A stretch of DNA of 64,000 bases. Origin: Leptospira brenneri. GTDB taxonomy: Bacteria; Spirochaetota; Leptospiria; Leptospirales; Leptospiraceae. The notes beneath the pieces were generated by a model. It saw nothing but the letters and a program-made list of their open reading frames with translations. It was not told the DNA's origin and ran no database searches. The DNA is taken from assembly GCF_002812125.1 (NCBI RefSeq), contig NZ_NPDQ01000003.1, forward strand, positions 248,001 to 312,000, read 5' to 3'. Positions 25,321 through 33,261 of this stretch are shown here, piece after piece (the stretch's first letter is position 1; each line of letters begins with the position of its first letter). Position numbers and translations under genes: made by a program.

Positions 25321-27222
25321 ATGCTAAAAATGGGATATAGAACATTCATTCAAAAACGGAACTATTGTTTAAGATTTCTTCCTCTAGTTCTGTCTTTAGG
25401 TTTTTGGGGTTGTTGGGCCAATCCTTTTACGCACCCGCCAATTGAATGTTTGATGAAACAATCCAATTTTCTTTGTCCTGATAAAGATCCCTTCAAACGA
25501 TGGTCGCCGGCCCAGTATTTACTTCTCTTACCTGAGTCCACGGTTACCATCTCCAACCTAACCAACAACTCCATTGTCGAAACAGGTTTTGTTGTCGGAA
25601 CCGTTCCCCCTGGCCCCACCTTTGTGAATGTGGGAATTGATGATGCAATGCCTACCCAAGTGCCGGTGATCAATGGAACTTGGCGGTACGCCCTGCCTGC
25701 AAAAGCCGTTACCAATACGTTTTGGACTTACGGAAGCCTTCATACCATCTATGCCCATTTGCCCTATGAAAGATCCAATACCATCCAAGTGCGCATGGGA
25801 ACCAATCATGATACGAATGGGGATGGGTATCCGGATTTGATTGTATCGGCAACCCGCATCAATTCAGACCAAGGTTATGCGTTTGTATACAATTCGAATC
25901 CCATTACCAAACAACTAGAAACCGCACCCAGCACAACGATAACGGATGGAACCACAGGCACTTACTTTGGAAGCAAGATCAGTTCTGGTGATTTTAATGG
26001 CGATGGCTACGCTGATTTAATTGTCGGTAGCCAAGCGTATGCCGGCATCATATCCTACGGGGGAAGAGTGTTACTTTTCTACAGTGAAGGACAATCTGGG
26101 ATACCATCTAGAAATCTAAATGCAGGAGGTCTTGCTGATACTATCCTATCTGGCATTACGCAAGATAGTAGACTTGGCAGCTTCGTCAAAGGTGCAGATA
26201 TTAATCATGATGGTTATGACGATGCAGTACTAGCCTCACCTTGGAATGATGATGTTTTTATTTTCTATAGCCAAGGATCTAGTGGTGTGAATTCACAGAA
26301 TACAAACTCGGCAAATATGGTTTATAAACCAGGAGTAAATGATAATTTTGGAACTAATGCTTATGCGGGTGATGTCAATGGAGATGGATTTCAAGATTTA
26401 GTAGTCGGAGCACCATTTTACTCATCAAAGGTAGGCCAAATTTATGTATTCCTTTCCAATCTTGGAACCTTATCTAACATTCCTCAGCAGAATCTCATTG
26501 CTCCATTAGAAGTTTCCAATTGTCCAGGAGCAAATGGGTGTCAGTTTGGAACTAGCATTGTTTTGGATTATTTTAATTCTGATAAATGTATTGACCTTGC
26601 CGTCGGCGCTCCGACTTTCAATTCTGGACAAGGAATTGTTTTTGTTTTTAATTCCACTTGTGACGCCATAAATCCCTACTCGAACATACCAAATTCGATC
26701 CTTATAGGACCACCAACTACTAGCTGTGATGCGAATATTTGCTCATTCGGAGCTACCTTAGCTTCTGGCGATACAAATGGAGATGGATTGCCCGACTTAC
26801 TGATCGGAGCAACCGGTGCCAGTGCAGGAATCGGTGACGTTTACTTAGTGTTAAATGATCCAATCACCGGATTTCGCAATATGAACTTAAGTGCCGGCGG
26901 ATCGGCCGATAGCCTTTTTTCTGGCTTCGCTACGGGTAGCAATTTCTCGCAAGGATTACAGTTCCAAGACACCAATGCGGATGGCCTCCAAGACATAGTA
27001 ATTTCAGAACCTACGGCTACAAACCGAGTCTACACATTTCATAGTGTGCGTGGTGGTTTACCGACAAACCAAAATCTATTTAACGGCGGAGTGACAAGCC
27101 AAACCCTTGCACCACCAGCAGGAAATGGGTTTGGAAATTCCATTGCCTTATGGAAAACGAAAGCAGAATCTTTCCTTTTGGCAATTGTTTTAAAAACAAA
27201 AAGAATTTTAGGTTTTTCATAA
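25321..27222 (+). CDS. FG-GAP repeat surface lipoprotein
   Basis: A 633-residue protein with an export signal ending LGFWGC (candidate lipid Cys31), a short linker domain to about residue 160, then a beta-propeller of integrin-alpha type. Seven calcium-loop repeats are visible, for example DTNGDGYPDLIVSA, DFNGDGYADLIVGS, DINHDGYDDAVLAS, DVNGDGFQDLVVGA, DTNGDGLPDLLIGA and DTNADGLQDIVISE; one (DYFNSDKCIDLAVGA) is altered. Such propellers bind ligands or other surface proteins. The start may instead be the Met at 25330. It stands alone. Confidence 0.85.
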   Translation: MLKMGYRTFIQKRNYCLRFLPLVLSLGFWGCWANPFTHPPIECLMKQSNFLCPDKDPFKRWSPAQYLLLLPESTVTISNLTNNSIVETGFVVGTVPPGPTFVNVGIDDAMPTQVPVINGTWRYALPAKAVTNTFWTYGSLHTIYAHLPYERSNTIQVRMGTNHDTNGDGYPDLIVSATRINSDQGYAFVYNSNPITKQLETAPSTTITDGTTGTYFGSKISSGDFNGDGYADLIVGSQAYAGIISYGGRVLLFYSEGQSGIPSRNLNAGGLADTILSGITQDSRLGSFVKGADINHDGYDDAVLASPWNDDVFIFYSQGSSGVNSQNTNSANMVYKPGVNDNFGTNAYAGDVNGDGFQDLVVGAPFYSSKVGQIYVFLSNLGTLSNIPQQNLIAPLEVSNCPGANGCQFGTSIVLDYFNSDKCIDLAVGAPTFNSGQGIVFVFNSTCDAINPYSNIPNSILIGPPTTSCDANICSFGATLASGDTNGDGLPDLLIGATGASAGIGDVYLVLNDPITGFRNMNLSAGGSADSLFSGFATGSNFSQGLQFQDTNADGLQDIVISEPTATNRVYTFHSVRGGLPTNQNLFNGGVTSQTLAPPAGNGFGNSIALWKTKAESFLLAIVLKTKRILGFS

Positions 27223-27249
27223 AGGTAAGTTTACAATTCTTTGGGGCAT

Positions 27250-27522
27250 CTAATGAATCGAGGTTTTCAGTCTCCCTTCGCATTTTTTTCTCTGTGCATC
27301 CAATGCCACACAAGAAATTAAAAATAAATTCTGTCTTTGAACGGAATCGGAACATAGACTTGTATTCGAACAATTTTCATCGACTACTCTCATGTAGAGA
27401 ATCGGATTACGACATTGTAATGTAATTGGGTTTTCATTTAAACATTCTTCTTTCCCTGACTGACAATGAAAGATTGAAAATGAAATACACAAAATCAATA
27501 GAATATTTTTTACTCGAACCAT
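27250..27522 (-). CDS. Small Cys-rich lipoprotein
   Basis: A 90-residue protein with signal MVRVKNILLILCISFSIFHC, lipid Cys followed by Gln. The mature part holds six further cysteines (EECL, QCRN, ENCSN, LCSD, SCVA, KKCEG), suggesting three disulfides. Family unknown. It is convergent with the FG-GAP gene with only 27 bases between. An overlapping plus-strand frame lacks any protein-like features. Confidence 0.6.
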   Translation of the reverse strand: MVRVKNILLILCISFSIFHCQSGKEECLNENPITLQCRNPILYMRVVDENCSNTSLCSDSVQRQNLFLISCVALDAQRKKCEGRLKTSIH

Positions 27523-27574
27523 CATCTAACAAAAACTACCGATATATCAATACAATTCACCTATACAACTAAAG

Positions 27575-28075
27575 TTATTCCTGCGAATGTAACCCCAATT
27601 TATTCCCTTCACTGTCCAAGAAAAATGCATAATAACCCATCTCAGGACTAATCAACGTTTTTTTGAGAAGGATTTTCCCTCCATTTTTCTCGATTCTATC
27701 CAAAACAGGTTGTAAGTCCTTACCTGGATTGAGATAAACCAATACACCATTTTTAGTAGGTATATAATCCTTACCCTTTACGAGAACCACACTCACGGCT
27801 CCTTCTGAGGAAGGAAAAACACCGAGTTCTGTATCTTCCATCGTCATCTTCTCTATGGCAACACCCAGAATGGATTGATAAAATGGAATTGCCCGAGCCA
27901 TATTGACGACAGGAATTTCGACAATAGAAACCATATTCTTTGTACCTTGGTGGAGCCCTTGCTCTGTATTTTTTCCATCAACTCCACTAGAAACTTCAGA
28001 ACTCTTTTCCTTTTTACAGAAAACAAACCCCAAACTGAATGAACCAACTAATATCAATTTTACGAATGCATTCAT
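27575..28075 (-). CDS. Lipoprotein with VOC (glyoxalase-like) domain
   Basis: A 166-residue protein. The signal MNAFVKLILVGSFSLGFVFC ends in a Cys followed by Lys-Lys; GGGAG about 6 bases before the ATG at 28075 decides this start over the upstream one. The rest is a single vicinal-oxygen-chelate domain: VEIPVVNMARAIPFYQSILG, then GVLVYLNPGKDLQPVLDRIE and GYYAFFLDSEGNKLGLHS. VOC domains bind metals and catalyse isomerisation or dioxygenation, or act as binding proteins. A secreted, lipid-anchored form is unusual. The expected metal ligands are only partly visible. Confidence 0.8.
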   Translation of the reverse strand: MNAFVKLILVGSFSLGFVFCKKEKSSEVSSGVDGKNTEQGLHQGTKNMVSIVEIPVVNMARAIPFYQSILGVAIEKMTMEDTELGVFPSSEGAVSVVLVKGKDYIPTKNGVLVYLNPGKDLQPVLDRIEKNGGKILLKKTLISPEMGYYAFFLDSEGNKLGLHSQE

Positions 28076-28126
28076 GATTTTCTCCCAAAAGCCTTCCCTA
28101 AGCATTTTATCCTATAAAATCTAAAC

Positions 28127-28321
28127 TCACATCATTCTGCAAGCAACCACAATACCATCATACTGAGGTCTACAAAAGCTTGAATTGTTATCATTGATAA
28201 TGAGACAAACCTGGTATATTTTCCAGGCACCGGAGCAAGCCTTTGATCCAGATCCCGTCTCTTCCTGTGATTTACATCCCATTGGTAATAAAACTAATAA
28301 AAATATTAAAAGAAATTTCAT
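28127..28321 (-). CDS. Very small Cys-containing lipoprotein
   Basis: A 64-residue protein: signal MKFLLIFLLVLLPMGC followed by a mature peptide of about 49 residues with four cysteines (KACSG, QVCLI, SFCRP, VACRM). The frame is open further upstream to 28381 but the signal peptide places the start at 28321. Family unknown. Upstream, 28322-28559 holds nothing recognisable. Confidence 0.55.
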   Translation of the reverse strand: MKFLLIFLLVLLPMGCKSQEETGSGSKACSGAWKIYQVCLIINDNNSSFCRPQYDGIVVACRMM

Positions 28322-28559
28322 TAAGTGAATTCGTAAACGAAAGGCTCCACGACCTATTTCCCAAACGTACAAAGATTGCATTACTTCATTATCTACAAAA
28401 TTATTTAAATATTGTCAATCATTCCGTATAAAGTTAAACGACTAATTCCAAGAGAAAGTAGATCCTATTTTTGTTAGGTGAACGTAAGCCAAAAGTAACT
28501 CTTAAACAAAAATATTCGTAGACCCAAAGTGGAAAAACAAAATTAATGGGAAAACAAGA

Positions 28560-28994
28560 ATGACCATGATAACACCTGTTCGATCCGTCATCCTACTGTT
28601 TGTCTTTGCTTTCGCTTGCAGGCTCCCCATAGACAACCCAAACACAGAACTGACCATATCTAAAAAAGAAACAGAAGACAAAATAACAGCTTACACCTTA
28701 ATTAAAACAATGAGTTGCCAGTTTGACGGATTACAATCCTATCTTTTTTCTGAACTCGGAAATGATGAAGACCCTAGACCTGATTCCAATAACGAAACAA
28801 TATATTATGAAAAGAGAGCCGTGCGTGCCTGTTTACGGAGTATTCTTGCAATTCCCTGCCCCACCTACCCAAGAAATACAACCCAAGCCGTTTCGGAAAT
28901 GACAGCTCATATTACGACCAATCGATTGCAAAACTGCACTTTTAAAGTGGCCCGTTTTTTTGAATTCGAAAAACCCTTTTATGGAAATTTCTAA
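28560..28994 (+). CDS. Small lipoprotein of unknown function
   Basis: A 144-residue protein with export signal ILLFVFAFAC as lipobox, then a mature part with five more cysteines (MSCQF, RACLR, IPCPT, QNCTF among them). I recognise no family. The stop shares a base with the start of the following membrane-protein gene, so both are translated from one transcript. Confidence 0.62.
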   Translation: MTMITPVRSVILLFVFAFACRLPIDNPNTELTISKKETEDKITAYTLIKTMSCQFDGLQSYLFSELGNDEDPRPDSNNETIYYEKRAVRACLRSILAIPCPTYPRNTTQAVSEMTAHITTNRLQNCTFKVARFFEFEKPFYGNF

Positions 28995-29923
28995 TGTTAC
29001 AAACCAATAGATTACAATTCTATTCATTCTTTTTGAGTATCTTATGGATCACCAATGACTCTATTTTAAAAATAGTCTATCCGGGATTGGTTACAGGTAA
29101 AATTTCGGATTTGATTGGAATCTTACTAACTCCTCTAGTCCTAACCGGTATTTTTTCTACATTTCTAAAAAAACACCACCTAAACATTGTATTTTGGACT
29201 TCCTTAGTATTTACTGATCTTTTATTTCTATGCATCAACCTATCACAAAATTTCAACAATGCCTTTTACCAGCTGATTGGTTCTAAGGAAACAATGAACT
29301 TAGCTGACAGATCCGATTTATTTTTATTACCATTATCCTTGGTAACCATTTATCTATCCAAACAATCGATTCCATTCTTAAGAATTAGTTTACTTAGAAA
29401 ATTTTTTATTTTAATTTTTCCGACTCTTGCCCTGATCAACACGTCCTATCCGCAAGGAAGATCAGACGTGGAATCCATTATCTTACTTTCAGCTTTAACA
29501 AATGATACAATCATCCAACTCGACCCAAAAGAGGTGGCGATCACAGACGCTAACTATATTTTCAAATTCCGATTTATCGGAATGAACAACGAAAGTAGTC
29601 CAAAATCCACCGAAATTCCCAACCAAAGTGCAACCTGTCCGAACCCATCCGATCTACCGATTGAAAAACCAAATACAGAAAGTTCCTATTCAAAGTCAGG
29701 TAAATTCCAAAACTATCGAATTGAGTTTTCTAAGAGCAAAAACTTTGAAACCATTGATAAAACTTCCGATTGTCTTGAAACCGAATGCACAATCGATTTA
29801 CAAGTTTTAAGCTCAGGAGATTATTTCTGGAGAGTGCGGCTTCGGTACTTATATATCAGTGAATGCAAATTGTATCTGGAAAATTTTACAATAAAACAAG
29901 AGATTCATTCTTTTACGAAATAA
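28994..29923 (+). CDS. Membrane protein with extracytoplasmic C-terminal domain
   Basis: A 309-residue protein. Four hydrophobic segments occupy the first about 150 residues; GLVTGKISDLIGILLTPLVL is a notable conserved-looking loop. The C-terminal about 150 residues are soluble with a beta-rich character (YRIEFSKSKNFETIDKTSD, SSGDYFWRVRLRY), similar in style to a fibronectin-like fold, and four cysteines. No family recognised. It pairs with the upstream lipoprotein gene by a one-base overlap. Confidence 0.65.
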   Translation: MLQTNRLQFYSFFLSILWITNDSILKIVYPGLVTGKISDLIGILLTPLVLTGIFSTFLKKHHLNIVFWTSLVFTDLLFLCINLSQNFNNAFYQLIGSKETMNLADRSDLFLLPLSLVTIYLSKQSIPFLRISLLRKFFILIFPTLALINTSYPQGRSDVESIILLSALTNDTIIQLDPKEVAITDANYIFKFRFIGMNNESSPKSTEIPNQSATCPNPSDLPIEKPNTESSYSKSGKFQNYRIEFSKSKNFETIDKTSDCLETECTIDLQVLSSGDYFWRVRLRYLYISECKLYLENFTIKQEIHSFTK

Positions 29924-30086
29924 GAGCTATGATTGCTTCCTATGGATATGTGAAGAGAAACTGTCTGAAAAGAATATATTAGATAAAGAATATCTGATTT
30001 CAAAAGGTTCCTTAAAAGATCCAATTGGTGATTCAATAAAGATTGTATCTTGAGATGAAATTGCTACGGGACTTGACCTCTCCGCT

Positions 30087-30195
30087 GCAAACACTTCCTC
30101 TGTTTGCTACGCTTCGAGGCACGGTTTTGCTCGACGTTTGCCTTCCTGGCAAACTTTCATAAACAATGACTCCCTATGGGTCGTCACAGTTTATG
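30087..30195. repeat. Structured GC-richer non-coding block with nested inverted repeats
   Basis: Within the 347-base gap 29924-30270 there are three successive inverted repeats: GCAAAC/GTTTGC (30087-30092, 30102-30107), GTTTGCC/GGCAAAC (30136-30142, 30148-30154), and CATAAACAATGAC against GTCACAGTTTATG (30158-30170, 30183-30195; 11 of 13 paired) with CCC-TAT-GGG inside. A CGAG/CTCG pair lies between. GTTTGC arms can pair in alternative ways. It may be a dispersed repeat unit or a structured RNA. The first 140 bases of the gap show nothing. Confidence 0.5.
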
Positions 30196-30270
30196 CTCGC
30201 AAGAACTGTTCAAGTTCCTCTGACTTTGTATTAATTTGATTGTTTGAACTTTAAAAAGGAAAGTTTGTTT

Positions 30271-30352
30271 TGCGGGCGGAGGGACTTGAACCCCCACGCC
30301 TCTCGGCGCCAGAACCTAAATCTGGTGCGTCTGCCAATTTCGCCACGCCCGC
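30271..30352 (-). tRNA. tRNA-Leu (TAG)
   Basis: An 82-base class II tRNA on the minus strand: acceptor GCGGGCG with CGCCCGC, D-arm GGCGAAATTGGCAGACGC, anticodon stem CCAGA/TCTGG with loop TTTAGGT (anticodon TAG), a long variable arm, and T-arm GGGTTCAAGTCCC. Discriminator A; CCA not encoded. Confidence 0.97.
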
Positions 30353-30469
30353 TTGTGGTTGTATAAGCAGGTTTTTGTACTAGGGAAATCTGTCTAGTGA
30401 GATTTTGTGATTCACTTGCCTTTGTTTTCATTTTTTATTCTCATGTCAGATACTGGTAGGACTACTCCG

Positions 30470-30892
30470 ATGAACATACTGGAATTTATGCAAAATATCT
30501 CTACGCAAGTGTATTTGCGCGGCGATGTGATCTTTCGTGAAGGAGATCCCCATGACGGAAGTATGTATTGTATCATGAGTGGGATGTTTGCTGTCACCAA
30601 ACGACTGCCAGATGGAACACAAGAAGTCATCAAGGGCCTCGGGCCTGGGGAATTTTTTGGAGAATTATCCCTACTCACAAGAAGACCTAGAGCGATGACA
30701 ATTAGTGTTGTTTCGACCAATGCTCGGGTGGGAATCTTACGAGATGATCAGTTTGAAAAACTAGCCCGGATCAATACCCATTTTTTATTCCAACTCACCA
30801 AAAGTACGGTAGAAAAACTCCATAGGGCGGAAGCAAGACTCACTGAACTTGATAAAATGTTAGAAGAATTCACAAAGGAAGAAGAGAAATGA
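30470..30892 (+). CDS. Stand-alone cyclic-nucleotide-binding protein, first of pair
   Basis: A 140-residue protein made of one cNMP-binding domain: VYLRGDVIFREGDPHDGSMY, then the phosphate-binding cassette PGEFFGELSLLTRRPRAMTI with the canonical Glu and Arg, and a C-terminal helix of about 35 residues rich in Glu and Lys. No output domain is fused. GGTAGGA lies before the ATG at 30470; the frame is open back to 30407 and another Met at 30443 is possible. Its stop overlaps the start of a second, similar gene by 4 bases. Confidence 0.87.
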   Translation: MNILEFMQNISTQVYLRGDVIFREGDPHDGSMYCIMSGMFAVTKRLPDGTQEVIKGLGPGEFFGELSLLTRRPRAMTISVVSTNARVGILRDDQFEKLARINTHFLFQLTKSTVEKLHRAEARLTELDKMLEEFTKEEEK

Positions 30893-31404
30893 ACGTCGAC
30901 CATTTGCGAAAGTACATCACCGAAGTAAGAATCGACCACTTTGCCGAGGGAACCAAAGTGTTTTCAGAAGGTGAGGATTCCAACGGCAAAATGTTTTTTG
31001 TATTTGCAGGCGAACTCCAAGTCTTTAAACGGAAAGCGAGTGGAGATGACCAATACGTTCGGGACATTGGACCTGGAGAATTCTTCGGAGAGATGGCACT
31101 CGTATTTCCTTCCCCTAGGGCAGCAACCGTTGTTGCTTCCGCAGAAGACACGAAAGTAGGAATCATTACCAAAGAGATTTTTTTAGCCATGGGAAAAGAA
31201 AGTCCAGGATTTCTTTCCGTCATCCTCCATAGTATGATCAACCGCCTAACAGCAGTCGAAGACAGTATCTCCGAAAGACAACAAGAGTTACATACACTCA
31301 TCAACACAATGCCATCCTTACGGACAGAACCATCTACCACAGAATCCGTCACGACGAATGAGGAGAAAACACAAGATCCAGAGAAATCGGAAAAGGAGGA
31401 ATGA
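30889..31404 (+). CDS. Stand-alone cyclic-nucleotide-binding protein, second of pair
   Basis: A 171-residue protein with a single cNMP-binding domain. GTKVFSEGEDSNGKMFFV leads to the cassette PGEFFGEMALVFPSPRAATV, which has all residues used to hold the cyclic phosphate. After it comes a helix and a disordered Ser/Thr/Glu tail of about 35 residues. It is coupled to the first by ATGA and is probably a diverged duplicate. A membrane PilZ-like gene begins 69 bases downstream. The two may form a heterodimer; that is inference. Confidence 0.88.
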   Translation: MNVDHLRKYITEVRIDHFAEGTKVFSEGEDSNGKMFFVFAGELQVFKRKASGDDQYVRDIGPGEFFGEMALVFPSPRAATVVASAEDTKVGIITKEIFLAMGKESPGFLSVILHSMINRLTAVEDSISERQQELHTLINTMPSLRTEPSTTESVTTNEEKTQDPEKSEKEE

Positions 31405-31473
31405 CAAGATTCGTCTCCTCCAAATCCCTAAGTTTCAAAAATAAGTTGACTAAACCTAAAAATCGAATTTGAT

Positions 31474-32574
31474 TTGCGGGTGACTTTGCGGTTCTTCAAC
31501 TATCCCATCCCTGTTCTTTTGGTTACCCTCGGTTTTTTCGCCGTGCCCTTCCTTAATTTTTTTGCCATTGCCACCTTATACGATTTGGATCTGGAACATT
31601 TCAGCATGATCCTCTCTCGAATCCAACCTTGGCAGTACGTTTTGTCTGCTCTTAGTGCCATCATTGCTTATGGCCTCATTGCCAAGAAAAAATTTGGTTA
31701 CTACCTGTTCCTCATTTTTAGTTTTCTCATCCTTACTTACAATGTATGGATGGTTTTGTCCGTTACACTAGGCAAAAAAATCTTTCTCGCAGGCATTCGC
31801 ATCCATACATCCGATGTGATCTGGAATATGGTCACCACAACTCTCTTACTGGGGATTGTATTTTATTTTTTACGGAGAGAGATTGCAGCCCCTTACCTGA
31901 GTGGAAAACGAAGAGGTTGGAGAACCAAATACCGAGAAACCCATCCCATCCCTTTTCATTGGACCAATGCAGATGGGGAACGGGAAGGAGATGGGCAAAC
32001 CATCAATATTTCAAGAAACGGAATCCTCATTCCCATCCCAGCGCATCACTTTCTAAAGGTGGGAGACCCCATCAACCTGCTCTTAAAGTTAGAAAAAGAA
32101 AACAGGGAACCTGTTTCTATCTCTGTCCAAGCTAAAATAGTCCGTATCGACGAGGAGAGTGATGGATCAGAAATTGCTGGGGTTCAACTTTTTTTCCCCA
32201 TCAACCAAAGAGAAGAAAAACAAATTTATGAAACCTTTCTGGCTCGTGTCTTTGCACCAAGGTATCCTGTTTCCAATCCTGTAAACTTTTCAGGAAAGAA
32301 CAACCAAATGAACCAAGGGACCTTACTCAATGTTTCATTGGAAGGATTGTATATTGAAACCAGTGCTGTCCTAGAACAAGATCAAATTTGTACTGTGAAA
32401 ATCCAAACAAGATCAGGAGAAATTTCAGTCGGTGGAGTCGTACGTTGGTCCAACCCACAAGGTAAATATGGAAAACCAAGTGGATTTGGAATTCAAATTG
32501 ATTCCATTGAAAATAAAAACCTATTTCGTGTATGGATTTGGAAACAACGATTTAAATTATTCCACGGTCGGTAA
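31474..32574 (+). CDS. Membrane protein with PilZ-like domains
   Basis: About 366 residues. Four membrane helices fill the first about 135 residues. Two related beta-barrel segments follow: GDGQTINISRNGILIPIP and then NQGTLLNVSLEGLYIETS, both in the style of the PilZ D/NxSxxG motif that contacts cyclic-di-GMP; the upstream RxxxR is less obvious (KRRGWRTKYRETHP may serve). No Shine-Dalgarno is present. TTG at 31474 gives the longest form; GTG at 31480 is an alternative, with TTGACT at 31446-31451 as a possible -35. Its end overlaps ispD, which is convergent, by 18 bases. Confidence 0.78.
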   Translation: MRVTLRFFNYPIPVLLVTLGFFAVPFLNFFAIATLYDLDLEHFSMILSRIQPWQYVLSALSAIIAYGLIAKKKFGYYLFLIFSFLILTYNVWMVLSVTLGKKIFLAGIRIHTSDVIWNMVTTTLLLGIVFYFLRREIAAPYLSGKRRGWRTKYRETHPIPFHWTNADGEREGDGQTINISRNGILIPIPAHHFLKVGDPINLLLKLEKENREPVSISVQAKIVRIDEESDGSEIAGVQLFFPINQREEKQIYETFLARVFAPRYPVSNPVNFSGKNNQMNQGTLLNVSLEGLYIETSAVLEQDQICTVKIQTRSGEISVGGVVRWSNPQGKYGKPSGFGIQIDSIENKNLFRVWIWKQRFKLFHGR

Positions 32575-33261
32575 ATCTTCCCAAAACAAAGAATCGGCAA
32601 GTTCTGTATCCCCAGGACTTGTTACTTTGATATTGTGATAATCTGTTTCCACAATTCCCACCCTTCGTCTTCCCATCCAAGTACAAAGATCTGTTGGATG
32701 TTTTTTGATATCTGGATCTAAACCTTCCTCCAAAAGTTCTCGAATCATAAACCCTGCGATGGTTTGAGGGGTTTTGACAGAATACACTTCTTCCCTTTTT
32801 AAGGGTTCTTCGGTATAGTTCACATGCATTCGAACTCGCACCAAACTTTCGGTAGACTTTGCCACAAGGCTTGCTCCCCCAAAAATTTTTGTTTGTTCGA
32901 CTAACTGATAGAGTTCATTTTGTTTGAAGTTTGGTCTTGCCACATCATGGATAAAAAATATATCCTTTTCATCATAGTTAAAAGATCCAATTCCCGCTAA
33001 CGTAGAGAGATGGCGAGATTCACCACCAGGAACAATCCGGTCATTCCATTCCAATAAATCACTTAAATCTTTTTCTGTTTCAAAAATCCAATCAGGATGA
33101 GAAACCACAATGATGGATTTGATCAGACCAAAACGACGAAATCGTTTCACTGAATGACGAAGTAACGACTCACCTCTTACTTTTAAAAACTGTTTGGGAA
33201 CCAGAGTTCCCATCCGAGTCCCTGTCCCACCCGCAAGTAGGACAACATAAAGATTATTCAT
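32557..33261 (-). CDS. ispD: 2-C-methyl-D-erythritol 4-phosphate cytidylyltransferase (IspD)
   Basis: A 234-residue enzyme of the MEP isoprenoid pathway that makes CDP-methylerythritol from MEP and CTP. The CTP-binding loop is VVLLAGGTGTRMG followed by PKQFLKV; VPGGESRHLS, FIHDVARPN, VYSVKTPQT and HPTDLCTW match the family. The C-terminal Thr/Asp substrate region is intact. Its ATG overlaps the lysA stop by 4 bases, so the two are cotranscribed. Confidence 0.92.
   Translation of the reverse strand: MNNLYVVLLAGGTGTRMGTLVPKQFLKVRGESLLRHSVKRFRRFGLIKSIIVVSHPDWIFETEKDLSDLLEWNDRIVPGGESRHLSTLAGIGSFNYDEKDIFFIHDVARPNFKQNELYQLVEQTKIFGGASLVAKSTESLVRVRMHVNYTEEPLKREEVYSVKTPQTIAGFMIRELLEEGLDPDIKKHPTDLCTWMGRRRVGIVETDYHNIKVTSPGDTELADSLFWEDLPTVE

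Noticed and set aside
27080..27425. Overlapping frames on both strands across the FG-GAP gene end and the small lipoprotein
   Set aside because: Neither has a signal peptide or motif; the minus-strand frame at 27250-27522 with a lipobox explains the region better.
30231..30431. 66-residue minus-strand frame containing GEIGRRTRFRFWRREAWGF
   Set aside because: It is the conceptual translation of the tRNA-Leu gene and its flanks, a common false protein.
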